Source of the DNA: Phragmites australis
Taxonomy: Eukaryota; Streptophyta; Magnoliopsida; Poales; Poaceae
Assembly (NCBI RefSeq): GCF_958298935.1
Contig: NC_084927.1
Coordinates: forward strand, 14,970,001 to 15,034,000
Direction of reading: 5' to 3'
DNA length: 64,000 nt
The translations under genes were made by a program, and so were the position numbers. This document shows positions 12,430-23,619 of the stretch, piece by piece; the first letter of the stretch is position 1, and each line of letters opens with the position of its first letter. A model generated the notes under the pieces. The model did not search any database, had not been told where the DNA came from, and saw only the letters and a program-made list of their open reading frames with translations.

Positions 12430-13100
12430 CCTGCACGAAGTTTGCTGCTACTTAGGTTCAAGGTTGCCTAGGAAATTGAACAATATATGCAAACGAACCA
12501 TAATTCATGATCAATTAATAAGCAAACATACATAAATCAAGACAAAACACAAGAACCAATTTGTGGTTCCTCACAGATAAAAAAAGAAGCAATCTAATTA
12601 AAGAACAAATAAAAAATAGAATCACACCATTACAAAAGAATAAAATAAAAAAGAAATCTTGAATCACAGATGAATAGCTAGCAATTGGAAGAGCGGATTT
12701 GGGGGATGTGGTTGCTGAGTAACACACTAGTTGCTCGCCCTATTGCCCCTCACCATTGCTCAAACTACTGCCCTCACCAGTGTCTCCTTCGTCGCTGGTT
12801 CCTCGCCCTACCGCCCCTCACCAGTGGCTCCTCCCACAATCCTCGAACACCTGGTGTGGATAGGGCACAGAAGGCGATGCTCAGGCACCGCTACTCCACT
12901 GTGCCTCGACGAGCGCTACTTAGCAGACATGAGAAGGAACGAATCGCGGCTAGTGGAGGATTTTGGTAGAGGCGGCGTGATCCGGAGCCCTCGAGAAAGG
13001 AATTAGATCACAAGAATTACGGAGGGAGGGATGATAAACCCCTAGCAAACCAGATAATTTTGGCTAAGTCGGGCCAGAGCTGGGTAGGCCATTCTATAGC
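12430..13100. other. No recognised gene
   Basis: The segment is AT-rich to about 12670, then a GC-richer part at 12690-13010 with overlapping open frames of low-complexity Ser/Pro/Ala content. Neither frame shows a domain or splice structure I can recognise. Confidence 0.4.
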
Positions 13101-13102
13101 TA

Positions 13103-13137
13103 GGTATACATATATATATATACATATATATATATAC

Positions 13138-13170
<33 letters not shown>

Positions 13171-13172
13171 TC
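13103..13172. repeat. AT dinucleotide microsatellite
   Basis: About 70 bp of (TA)n interrupted by single C or G positions at regular spacing (ACATATATAT then ATGTATATAT), which makes it largely self-complementary. Confidence 0.9.
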
Positions 13173-13426
13173 CATGATCATTTTATATTTGGACTTCTGT
13201 TGCCTATTTAGTTTCCTATTTTGTTTGGTTCTTATGCAAATTATCCTCTTATTTAGACAACACCAACTGATGTTGAGAGTAGCAGAATGGGATCACTTTT
13301 ATATATCATTTGGACAATTCCAGTTGTGAATAGTTATGACAACTCCAATTGATACTAGTCAGTGCATTGTTCAATGGACATTGAAGTAAAAAAATGTTAT
13401 ACTAAAAAAATGTCTTAGTGTACTTA

Positions 13427-13714
13427 GGGCTTGTTTGGTTAGGCTGAGTCTTTTTCAAAAGCTGCTGTTGAAAAGTTACTTATAAAAAAACTGCTTTTGA
13501 ATTGGCTTTTGATGCGGATGAAGTATATAATATATATAATACCCCTTAGAACATCATCTCTTAGAAGCTACAAAAGCTCCTCCAGACCATCTTCTGGCTT
13601 CTAGTAATAATGAGAGCTTTTGCTTCTCATAAGCTATTTCCATAAGCGGACTGTTTGGTTTAGCTTTCTACTTTTGAGTAGCAAAAGCTAGCAGAAGCTG
13701 AACCAAACAGGTCC
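13427..13714. mobile_element. MITE with GGGCTTGTTTGGTT inverted ends
   Basis: The element starts GGGCTTGTTTGGTT and ends AACCAAACAGGTCC, imperfect terminal inverted repeats, with no coding capacity and 288 bp between the ends. Inside, AAAGCT/AGCTTTT motifs recur in both orientations. The flanks are TTA on the left and TAA on the right, compatible with a PIF/Harbinger (Tourist-like) insertion that prefers TWA, but a clean direct duplication is not present and a hAT origin is not excluded. Confidence 0.6.
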
Positions 13715-13999
13715 TAATTATGAAAACTCCTCAATCCTTTTTGTCAACTCCTCAGTCCTTGAGCAAATACTTTGCAACTTTACGTATTATGAAAACTAGC
13801 TCTTCTTGCTGAATTAGAATTCCACCATGTCACTAAGATTTTAAAGATATTAATGCGACAATGTGAGTCCATATACACATACCATTAGCATATCATCCTC
13901 TAATAGTTTCTCTTGTTTTTCTAAATATTATGAGAAGATGGACCTTGTTTAGGAAAAAAGAAGCTAGATGTGCCTTTTCACAAATGATGATGTTGGACA

Positions 14000-14007
14000 G
14001 CTATATG
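14000..14007. repeat. hAT target-site duplication, left copy
   Basis: GCTATATG here is repeated exactly at 17819-17826 on the other side of the hAT element. Eight bases is the length hAT transposases duplicate. Confidence 0.9.
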
Positions 14008-14725
14008 TAAAGTTGTCTAAATGGGCCATGCTTGCTGGGCCGACCCGTGGCCTGCTACTGTAGTCACAGCTTAGGCATGATAGGCTCGAGCTTAGCTGGG
14101 TCAGCCCACCATTGTAGGCACGACATAGCTTGATGGAGACGGGCCGACACAAGGATGACACATATCGGCCCAGTGAGGCACGGCCGGCCTGGCATGCTGA
14201 CAAACTGCCTAGGCACGTTGAGGCATGACTAGCTCGGCACGTCTGGCCCAATGCCTAGCCTTTGGTGCAGGGGCTAGGCCCAGCTGGGCATGGGTGGGCA
14301 CGCGGGGGCACGCTCAGGTTAACAGGTTAAATGGGCTATGCCTGGTTTGTTTAACCTGTTGACACATTATTTTTTGATTTTTCTAGCCACTTTATGACTA
14401 TTTGGGCTAAAAAAAATTGAAAAATTTGCAAAAATCTCTAGTTTTCACCTATAAATGAGGACCACCGTGCCCTTCCATTCCACATCAGCAACAATATTTG
14501 CTCTCTTCTTTCCTCCTCTCATTCTTGTCTCAAAGTTCTTGAGAATTTACTATAATTTGGAAAAATTAGTTTGAATTCTTGCCAAAAATCCTAGAAATTT
14601 CAACACCGTCATCCTGCTGTCTTGAAGAAATCTTGGTGATTTTTTTTGCATTATTGTTCTTTCTTTTTTCTTCCATTCTTTATTTTATTATTTGAATTTT
14701 TTTTAGTGCCATTCGAGTTTCGATA

Positions 14726-16840
14726 TTGATCATAGACATCGGTGATCATGATCATGATAATACGTCCATCGATCATGATTTTTTTCTTCAAGGACTCTCA
14801 GGTGACTACGACCCCTTTGATAATAGTGTTGTAGGTGAAGAAGGACCCGATGATGAACCTCCAACTGGTTCACATGTAGAAACACATCCATCATCAGGCT
14901 CTACAAGTGCACATACATCATCAAGCACCGGCTCTAAAAGATCAAGAACCTATATTTCGAAGTTTGGCAAGACTTCAAAATGATATACGGAGAGGAAGAC
15001 GGGGTAAGTGTCAGGTATGCTAGGTGTTACATTTGCAAACATGAATTATCTGCAAAATCCTCAGGTGGAACGGGATGCTTGATGAGGCACGCCATAACTT
15101 GCAAGCAAAAGAGTGGAGTAGCCATGAAGCAGATGATGCTATAGTACAACCTTGGCAGCTATGTTCGTCATTGGGACTATGGCACTGCCAATGCTAGAAA
15201 AGAGTTGTGCTGCTTCATTGCAAGAGCGGATTTACCACTCAACATTAGTGAGTCTGCTGCATTTGAAGATTACATTAAGCAAGCTCATAATCCTAGGTTC
15301 ACATATATTTCTAGACAGATAACTACTAGAGATATGGTAAAATACTACAATACGTGTCATAGTAAGCTTAACGAAATGTTGGAAACATGTAAATTTTTAG
15401 TTGCTAGAGAGGATTATCATAGTGATATTTCTCATTTTGTTAATAATGATTGGGAATTAGAAAAGAGAACAATAGGTTTTCGATTGATTGACAATGTGCA
15501 TACCCATGAAAATATTGCTGAAAAAATATCTCAAGTAGTGAAGACTTTGGGCTCACAAATAAAATATTTTCTATCACTTTAGATAATACCAGTGCAAACT
15601 CTAAAATAATAGATATTCTTACTTCGTTATTTAGTACATATTCTTACATCAACGTTGTGCTTATCATATTATCAATATTATAGTAAAGGGGTTGGAGCAA
15701 TACCTAGATGATTTTAATACTGCAAGAAATTTTGTAAACTCCTCTAACCAACAAATTGCAATATATAAGCAGTACTGTGTTGCAATGGGTGTGCACCCAC
15801 ATAAGTTTTCTGTGGAAATGCCAGTAAGATGAAACTATACTTTCTTGATGCTAAAAAATATTACACCATATAAGAGAACATTTGGTGTGTTTATTCATAC
15901 ACACTATCATGATCATGGAGGTCACACTTTACTCACAGAAGTGCATTAGTATATTGCCAAAAGGATACTAGAGTTTTTTGAATTTTTTTAATAATCTAAC
16001 TGTGAGTTTATTAGGAGTTTATTATCCAACATCTTGTTTAGTAGTACATAATATTATTAAATATGCTACTCATTTAAACAACTATGAAAATAACAATCTT
16101 CTAAGAGATTGTATAGTTCCTATGAAATCTAAATTTTAAAATATTGAAAAGACATTTCTTTGTTGTATGTATTTGCCTTTATTTTAGATTCTAGGGTTAA
16201 AATTATATGTTTCTGTAGAGTTTTCACAATTCCAGGTAATGCTCATGGCCACGATTATTCTACTTATTATATTAATATTTGTTCCAAGTTATTTGATGTT
16301 TATAGTAAATATGAAACAAAGTATGCCGGAGTTCGCCTGCAACGACCTCCACTGGCACCCACAAGAAGTAAGAAGACGAAAACATGGGGACAAATATTTG
16401 ATGGAGGTTCTTCATCAAAAAGTTCAGACTCTTCATCACAATTATCTACGAGTATTGGAATTCCAACATCTGGAGGGGAACTATCAACCTTCATCGACAA
16501 CAACATTATCAGCCATGGACAAGAGAATTTCAACATACTGTAATGGTGGTATGAGCACAAGACGAATTATCCAGTGCTTTAACCATTAGCACGAGATTTG
16601 TTAATGGTCCCCATATCTACAGTTTCTTCAGAGGCTATCTTCAATTTTACTGGAATGATAATCAAAAAGAGAAGAACAAGTCTCACAAGTGAGATGGTGA
16701 AAATACTCATCATAGTAAAAGACTAGGAACAAGCTAAAGCGTAAATGCAACACACTGCAGAGAACACTGAGCTTGAAGATTCATTCAAAAAAAATTATCT
16801 ATATGTTGATGAGAACGTGTAATTTTTAATTTTCTGAGCT
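14726..16840 (+). pseudogene. hAT transposase with BED finger and hATC domain, broken
   Basis: An acidic N-terminus (14726-14983) leads, after a one-frame change, into a BED zinc finger at 14962-15110 with a Cys pair (codons 15025-15027 and 15034-15036) and a closing His-x3-Cys pair (15088-15102). The block at 15205-15582 matches the middle of Ac-like transposases, with SESAAFEDYIKQ and a long helical region. Near 16600-16735 the C-terminal dimerisation (hATC) signature reads STVSSEAIFNFTGMII followed by RTSLTSEMVKILI. Several stops lie between 15145 and 16150 and at about 16725. In an intact copy this enzyme cuts and re-inserts the element. Confidence 0.8.
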
Positions 16841-17128
16841 AGGTTATACTCTTTTTTCCTTTGTTGAAAAGGTTTTTAATACGGCAACGTATCAATTAAA
16901 CTCATTTTTAGAATTAATTATGTGTCCATATTATTTCTAATTTTTTTTTATTTTTATGATTTCTCTTTTTTTTTTTGAAAGCGATCCACCACCTAGCTCT
17001 CGTCTTGGCCTATAAGTAGCCACCATTTGAAACTCCCAGGGATCCCATTGGCCACCCACATCTCTTTTTCTACTTTCTAGCCAATAGCCACTTGCCCACT
17101 TCAATAAATCAATTTCATACTTCCATTC

Positions 17129-17342
17129 ATGGATCAAGACGCCGAGAACTCGCGTGCATGGTCATCAGTATAACAACATTCTGAAAAGATCTTTAGAGAA
17201 ATAAATAGGAAACAAGTAAGATTTGCTAAGTGTAACATATGTAGCCATGAATTATATACCTGGTCTACAAGTGGAACGGGGCACTTAAGGAAACATATTA
17301 CATATTGCAAGAAAAAATCTGGAGTTTCTAATAAAATCATGT
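17129..17342 (+). pseudogene. Second BED zinc finger inside the hAT element
   Basis: A short frame starts at ATG 17129 and contains a complete second BED finger: Cys codons at 17231-17233 and 17240-17242, then His 17294-17296 and Cys 17306-17308, with the STSGTGHLRKH core. It ends at a stop at 17340. The sequence right after it resembles the 3' untranslated stretch that follows the first hATC domain (compare about 16818-16920 with 17340-17430). This looks like the 5' and 3' remains of a second, internally deleted hAT copy joined to the first. Confidence 0.65.
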
Positions 17343-17818
17343 AATTTTTGGAGCATAGGTGTACTCTTTTTTCCTTATAGTAGAAAAGTTTTTAACGAGA
17401 CAACCAATCAATAAAGCTCACTTTTATTTACTTTCTATTTATTTTTTATTTTTTTGAATTTATTAGCTATGTTTTTAATTTTAATATTTTTGGAATGCTA
17501 CCAGGCTAGCCGTGCCATGCTCTGCTGGGCCCACCAGGCCCTACCGTGCCTACTAGGCCCCATCAGGCTGGCCGTGCTGCCATGCTCGAACTGGCCCATT
17601 ATAGCACGGTGGCTAACGGGCTGTGTCATTGGCCGAGGGCATGGTACGCGGGTCAGCATGGCACAACATGTTAACCTTACTGGGCCTGTTGGGTCGTGCC
17701 TAGCCACTATGTTCATTCTTGTTTTCTCCTTCCGACCGACAGTAAAGCTTTTCTCAGAAGAAAGAGGAAAGTCAGGCCCGGCTAGGCATGACCCGATAGG
17801 TCCATTTGGACATGTTTG

Positions 17819-17826
17819 GCTATATG
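17819..17826. repeat. hAT target-site duplication, right copy
   Basis: GCTATATG is identical to 14000-14007. Confidence 0.9.
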
Positions 17827-18700
17827 TCATTTCCTCATCCTGAAATTGCGTGCACAAGCTACTGAGTACCATTATTGTATTCAGTTACTTCTGCATATAA
17901 TTTGGGATGAGCGAATTGCCTTAACTTCTAGTGTGTTACTATCCAAATTCTGATACCATTCTTACACAATTCGGATAGTTATTAAAAATCCTAGATAGGA
18001 AGTGGGCCGGTCTTAAAATAAACGTAAGTAAATATGTAACTAGGAATATGGAAAATTGCATTTTTGGAATTTGGAAATTCCATATACCATAGAAATCTAG
18101 GATAGAAGACTCGTTGCTGGAACCGAGAGCACTAGCGATTACTTTTTTCTGACCTAATGGATATAATCCTTTTGGGATGAATAGTTTATCGGTATGGGCC
18201 TGGATGTTGCATTCATTCAGTTATTTATCATTAACAACTCGATCATGGATTCCTGAGAATTTCTTTTCTCTTAAAAAATGTATAGCATACCTTTCTTACA
18301 CAAATCAGTTGTTGCTTCTCCTCCATCCTCCCTAGCTTTTTTCCTCTAGTCTTGTAGATGATGTTTGGAAAATGATGATGTTAGATAGTTATATGTCATT
18401 CACCCTTCCTAATATGCGTGCACAAGCTACTGAGTGCCATTATTGCATTAAGTTATTTCTGGACCATTATTGCATTAAGTTATTTCTGGACCGTTATTAC
18501 ATTCAGTTATTTTTGGACGCATTATTGGAAGGGCAAATTGCCTTCACTTGTAGTGTGTTGCTATCCAAATTCTAGTGCCAATCTCCATGGAAGTTCATAT
18601 TCATGAGTATGCTAGTTTGTCTATTCTTGTTCACGATTTAGCTAATGATTATGCTAGTTTATTTATTTCTCTCATGGTCGGCATTCTGAATTTTTCCTAT
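17827..18700. repeat. Tandem host duplication flanking the hAT element
   Basis: The sequence split by the hAT insertion (13981-13999 plus 17827-17960) is repeated at about 18366-18575: both copies read AATGATGATGTT, then a CTATATGT or TTATATGT block, GCGTGCACAAGCTACTGAGT and finally GTGTGTT(A/G)CTATCCAAATTCT. The hAT therefore sits in one of two diverged tandem copies. Within the second copy a 27-bp unit starting CCATTATTGCATTAAGTTAT occurs three times in a row (18437-18463, 18464-18490, 18491-18517); the first copy has one. No gene is recognised. Confidence 0.7.
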
Positions 18701-18837
18701 TTTGAAGATGGTGTGTGGAGATGAGCGTGAACTGCCTTAGGCCTCTTCTCTTGAACAAGATGAGGAGGCCACTCCTCATGAGCAAACAAAAAAATGGAGG
18801 TGTAGAAGCAAAAGCAAGGTGGTCAAGGCAAAAATCA

Positions 18838-20300
18838 AATGCCTGTGGGTCACTACACCATAACTTATGTTAATGAGAAATATATGCCTATATTGCCTCT
18901 AGACACTTATGCAGCATTCCATAGAGCATGCAATGCACTTGGAAGCCATAGAGTATGCACTGCACTTAGAAGGACAAAAGTTCGGATAACTTATGCCAAC
19001 TGCCAACTGAAAGGTAGTGCCACAAAGCAAAAAAAGCTTCCTATAGGATACAATCAAAGGTTTATTTGGCATCCCTAAAGGCTTCTTGGAGGTTGTGGAA
19101 AGACAGGCATTAGCCTAGATGGACAAGGCATGGAAGACCTTCAAGAGCGAGCTTTACAACACATATGTGAAGCAAGATCTGATCCCCTATTTGCAAGACC
19201 TGAATGCTTATAGGAACTTGGAGGATTATTGGAGAGAGTTTATTGAGAGGTGTCAATTGGAGGAATTTATGCGGCATAGTTAGGCTAACAAGGTGAACCA
19301 GGCACGTAACACGCACCCTTACAAGCTCGAAACTGGTGGGAACACATGCAAAGAGTTGGACCAGGATGGGGATGATGAGTAGGCTTCTTAAGAGAATTGT
19401 TGCCACCCTTTTCCTAAATCCTAGATAGGCATGCTCAGAACTGGTATCGTAGGAGGGCCGTATGCTCGTCCGATGGTTCCTCCTCCTTCAACAAGCCAAA
19501 AAGACAACAAGTGGTTCAAAGGATCCTGTAACTTTCAAAATAATCCTCTCAAGGATCTTTCTAGTCAACTAGGAAAAAAGATATACTAACCTCAGCTCTA
19601 GAAAAGAAAGAGCACCCAGTTGCATGCATGACGTAAGGAGTACCGTTCCTTGGAAGTTGGGTTTCCCTGATGCTGTCGATTGGTACGAGAGCCGAAAAAG
19701 AACCAAATCTGAGCATGAAGCTACTAAGCTTGAATAGATGAGAAAGGAGATCTTCACTGATCTCCAAGAATAGTTGAAAAGGATGGAATAGTGGATCTAA
19801 GAGCAAGTATGGGCTCTCAGGCAGTAGAATTGAACCGCGCCATTTGACTCTCCTCAGGATCGGCACTAGAGTAGCTGTGCATCCGTGCCATGTGGCTCTC
19901 CAAAAGACATCGTCTTTCCATATGACCACCCTAGCGACGGATTTCCTAACATTTACTATTCACATGAGGTCCTTAGCGATAGATTCCCTATCGATGACAT
20001 AGAGGCAACCACCAAGTGCAAGCTCCTCCAACCTACCACTATTGGCTCTGGTCACATCCTTGAGGTTGGCGTAGGCTTGGCATTTCCATGTGGTGAAGAA
20101 TTAATGGTGAATGGAGTCTCGCTAGAGCCTGGTTATGCCAAGGTGGGAGTGGACATGGTACATGTGAATTGCACATAACTCCCACTTCCTATTTACCTTA
20201 GAGCAGGATGTCACAACATTGGTGGAGGCCGTTCACACATTCATCCAGTGACCGAAGAAGTACATATCCCTAGTTGCACCTCCACCGCCTCCACAACCTC
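18838..20300 (+). pseudogene. CACTA transposase fragments, broken
   Basis: Three blocks match the order of plant En/Spm transposases. The first (about 19115-19350) reads KAWKTFKSELYNTYV and later ANKVNQARNTHPYKLETGG. The second (about 19600-19800) is a charged helical stretch. The third (19885-20178) reads TTKCKLLQPTTIGSGHILEVGVGLAFPCGEE in pieces, then LEPGYAKVGVDMV, followed near 20205-20250 by TTLVEAVHTFIQ. Stops at about 19283, 19380 and 20176 and several frame changes rule out function. Confidence 0.6.
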
Positions 20301-20639
20301 GATGATCGCTGTCTCCAATACACGACGATAGTGACTTCTCATTTCGTCATGTTGCACCTAAGGTGAAATTGGCTTTTGCACCATCTCAACAACAATTGTC
20401 TAGCAAATATGGCCAACAGGCCACCAAAATGAAACCTCTCTCCAAGCCCAGAACTAGAAAAAAGTCAGCCAAGGGCTAGGAGGTATAAGAAGAACCCGAG
20501 ATAACCACCTATGTGGCTGGACAACAATTAGTGATGTGGAAATAGTTACAGTGAATGTGTTAGGCAAGTCAGATTGTGCATGATTTTTACATGAAGAGGT
20601 GCAATGAGGACAAACACCTTCCTTCTTGTATGAGTGCAA

Positions 20640-21600
20640 AATACTAGCAGAAATATTTCCTCTATTCAGGTGGAACCTTCATCATGCTCTTCGAGGATTT
20701 ATTCCTCCTCTACTATCGTGACACCCTCAATGTCGTCCTAATGAGATGTTGGACACTGTAAGTGTTATTAATCATGGTCTATGCTAAATGAACTACCTAA
20801 CTTATTGATACGCTCTTTCAATAACATTACTCTTATGTGTAGACATATGATTCAAGAAGCTAGGAATGACAATCCTAAACCTTCTTTGGCACATTGGTCG
20901 ATCTCCATCCAAAGGAGATCGAGGATTACTTTGTGCAATGCATGCTCGTTCTCTATAACACTAAGGACCTCATTTTTCTACCGTACAAATATGGATTCTA
21001 ATGGATGCTTATTTTTATGTATCCACGAGATCAACACTACATATACATTGACTTAGAAACTATGAACCAAAGAAGTATGCAAGTTTGATGAAGGTGCTCA
21101 CAATGGCGTTCTTGAAGTATTTTTCAACTAGGGGGATTGTACGGAAACAAAAAACCGAAGTGACCCACCAACATCATTTTCTGATAATAATTCCTCCATC
21201 GCACATGAATCTCTCACACATTGTAATATATATACCCTATATCTAAGTTTATTGTGCACATAAATAAATTTCTGCATTGTCACAAGCAGCTATCGAGCAA
21301 CAACCTCTATGGATACTATGTTGCCCAATATATGATGCAAATTGTTGGCTCTAGTCCATCAGTATATCCTTTGGTTAGCGTTATTATAGTATATTAAAAT
21401 GCATTTTTCATCATTGTGTATGCATTGTGCCTAACTATTTTAATTTTCTTCTTTAGGTATATAATTTTCTTACAAATATGCTCGACATTGATACAATCAT
21501 ATTTATTCAAAGACGGCTCATCTATTTCATAAATGTGTAGATCTTAAAGGAAACTGATGAATTTTATGATCCTGACAACTTTGTTGCTTAATGACTTCAT
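20640..21600 (+). pseudogene. Ulp1-like protease domain with catalytic Cys replaced
   Basis: The segment before the protease is readable near 20640-20760. The region at about 20975-21060 reads FLPYKYGF, a stop, WMLIFMYP and YIYIDLET, corresponding to the His and Asp blocks of Ulp1/SENP-type enzymes with the His block damaged. At 21302-21325 the sequence is NLYGYYVA where the family has N-L-C-G-Y-Y-V; the catalytic Cys position (21308-21310) is now TAT (Tyr). The domain is inactive on two counts. Confidence 0.6.
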
Positions 21601-21997
21601 TTTTTCTAGGACTAAGTAAAAACACTAGATGTCAATGACTTGGCCTTTAATTTGTGGTTCAATGACTTGTCCTTAATTTGTGGTTGAATGACTGCATATG
21701 ACTTTTGTATATGGAAGATGGTTGGGGAATTATTCAGAATGGCTTCAAACAATATATATTGTCTTCATATGTAATGACTTATTGAGGATGACTTCTTATG
21801 TAATGATCTGCTGTATGGTTGTGTGCATGGTTGTATAACTTTGTTGCTTAATGATTTGTTATGTATGCTTGCCGGCCAAATAGGAAATTTAGTATTGTAC
21901 AAATGATTAATAGAACGGCTTTAGAACAGTATATGATAGCTGAACCCCATATATTCATCAAAATGTCAGGTGCCGTTCTGGTACTGGTTGTTCAGGT

Positions 21998-22205
21998 ACT
22001 CAAAATTTGAGTTTTTTTTTATATTTTTTCGAGTTTAAATTTAAATAAATAGATTCTCGGCGAAAAGATTTGCAAAAGTAGGCGCCCACCGCCCTCTCAG
22101 AGGGCTGCAGCCCTCTGAGAGGGCGGGTACGGGTGCTAACCGCCCCCTCAGAGGGCGGCAAGAGGGGCTAACCGCCCTCTCAGGGGGCGGGTAGGCCCTG
22201 GAGGG
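21998..22205. repeat. MULE left terminal inverted repeat with GC palindromes
   Basis: An AT-rich outer part is followed by several copies of CCGCCCTCTCAGAGGGCGG-type palindromes in tandem, each able to form a hairpin. The complement is at 28838-29098. Confidence 0.8.
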
Positions 22206-22675
22206 GCTTTTTTCATGTAAAATTAATTTTTTTTCATTTTATCCTATAAAAATGTATTATTTTTGTAATTGAAGAAAAAAAAGAAGGGGTGTAAGGAAAT
22301 TAAGAAATTAAATTTGGAGTAGGTTATGTAATAACGGGAGGAAAAATCAGTAATTAGTAATTGCAGCATTTTACATGGGTATGGGGTGCGAACGAGGATA
22401 AACATAGTATTGAACACATGGTGAAAACATTACAATACACTGTAACCGCGACGACACGATGAGGAAACAAAGGTGGCATGTACGGTTCGCACTAAGACCT
22501 TATTAGTGCGCCGATCCTAATCATAACATGCCTTAGGGAAGGAAAGTATGTCGGGTTACATTAGGTACTCTCTACTGCGTGCATCTAGGATACTTTCCCT
22601 TTCGGAGGGCATCGGGACCTGCCGCCTTAGCACGACGGCTCTCTCCCGCTTCCTTTCCCTCTCAGCCTCTCGAGC

Positions 22676-23167
22676 CTAAGCCACGGTACGGTCGTGCGCC
22701 GCCTTCCTCATGCGCTCTTCTTCCTCCCGCTTGAGACGAAGTTCCTCTTGCTGTTGCTCGTACTCCCGACATGCGTACGCTTCCCTTCTCCACCTCATGT
22801 TCATGTCGACCCACAGCTTCTGTGAGTCATTTTGCTCATTGTCGAGCCACTGAATAAAATCACAGAGCGGTGGAGGGGACTGAACAAATGGAACAAGATG
22901 AGCGGTTAGTAAAAGAGGGTGCGTAATCGGAAGAGATGAGGCGGACATCTGTTACCGTACTGGTCGATAACCAGTTGTTGCATTGCGAGGCTTGTCATAC
23001 TCATAGTTGGCACACATGAAGAAGCGTAGTCCATAGGTGTATGAGATGTCCTGCGACTCGCGGAGCTTACAAAGGTCACCACAGAAGCACATTGGTGGTT
23101 CGAGACCTTCAGGTACGGTAGTCCCCCAATGTTTCTTTGGTGGGCTCGATGGAGCTGAGGAAGACAT
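22676..23167 (-). CDS. GRF-type zinc-finger protein in MULE, C-terminally truncated
   Basis: The likely start is the ATG at 23167, giving MSSSAPSSPPKKHWG. Exon 1 (23167-22961) holds the GRF-type zinc finger, with CFCGDLCKL, then GLRFFMCANYEY (about residues 24-60). A GTACGG donor at 22960 and a CAG acceptor at 22880 join it in frame to exon 2 (22879-22676), which reads SPPPLCDFIQWLDNEQND and then a long charged helix with QQQEELRLKREEEERMRK, likely a coiled coil. The TAG at 22676 is probably premature, since the next codons continue the same charged helix. The product would be 136 residues. GRF fingers bind nucleic acid; the role in MULEs is unknown. Confidence 0.7.
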
Positions 23168-23619
23168 TGCACTTGAGAGATATGAGAAATGAGCGATGCT
23201 TCTCCGTAAGGAGGTTTGGCTACTTATAGTTGGGGGAGGCAGGAGCATTGGATTTGCTCTTAAAGAAAGGAATTAGGGCATGGGCGTAGCTGGCAGGAGG
23301 AGCATCGGATTCCATCTTGAAGAATGTGACAGTTTTGTCGTTGCCCATGGTCAGAGATTCCACGTTTATTGGTACCCTTGTTGTTATTTACTGATTTGAA
23401 AAAGCTGGGTAGTGTTGTCACATCTTGTTTAAAGCCTGCGGTAGGAGGCATGTGTTGTCAAGTCATGGTTAAAGTTTAGTGTTGTGGTCACTTGTTCATT
23501 GAACGTGTCTGAATATGAAATGCATTTACGAAATGCTAAGTCGACCATACAAAGTGAACGTGTCTTAATACATATGAGCACATCATGAAGCGAATACGCA
23601 TATGTTAGTTACAAAAAAT

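Larger units (their letters stand above)
14008..17818 (+). mobile_element. hAT (Ac-like) transposon with both ends
   Basis: The element is 3.8 kb with terminal inverted repeats of about 20 bp (TAAAGTTGTCTAAATGGGCC on the left; the right end is its complement with 15 of 20 matches) and a perfect 8-bp target duplication. Both ends carry GC-rich subterminal regions with recurring GGGCC, GGCACG and GCCGTGCC words (14030-14330 and 17510-17800). The interior encodes a BED finger and hAT transposase blocks. The coding region is broken by stops and frame changes, so it is not autonomous as read. Confidence 0.9.
18700..21950 (+). mobile_element. Second CACTA-type remnant
   Basis: A diverged, heavily broken En/Spm-type coding region lies on the plus strand: transposase fragments (about 18840-20300) followed by an inactivated Ulp1-like protease (about 20640-21600) and a T-rich tail with repeated AATGACTT and TTTGTGGTT words (21585-21860). 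Neither the CACTA start nor the TAGTG end was located, so the boundaries are approximate. Confidence 0.6.

Noticed and set aside
13060..13329. Frame through the AT microsatellite with Tyr/Ile repeats
   Set aside because: Translation of a simple repeat; not a protein gene.
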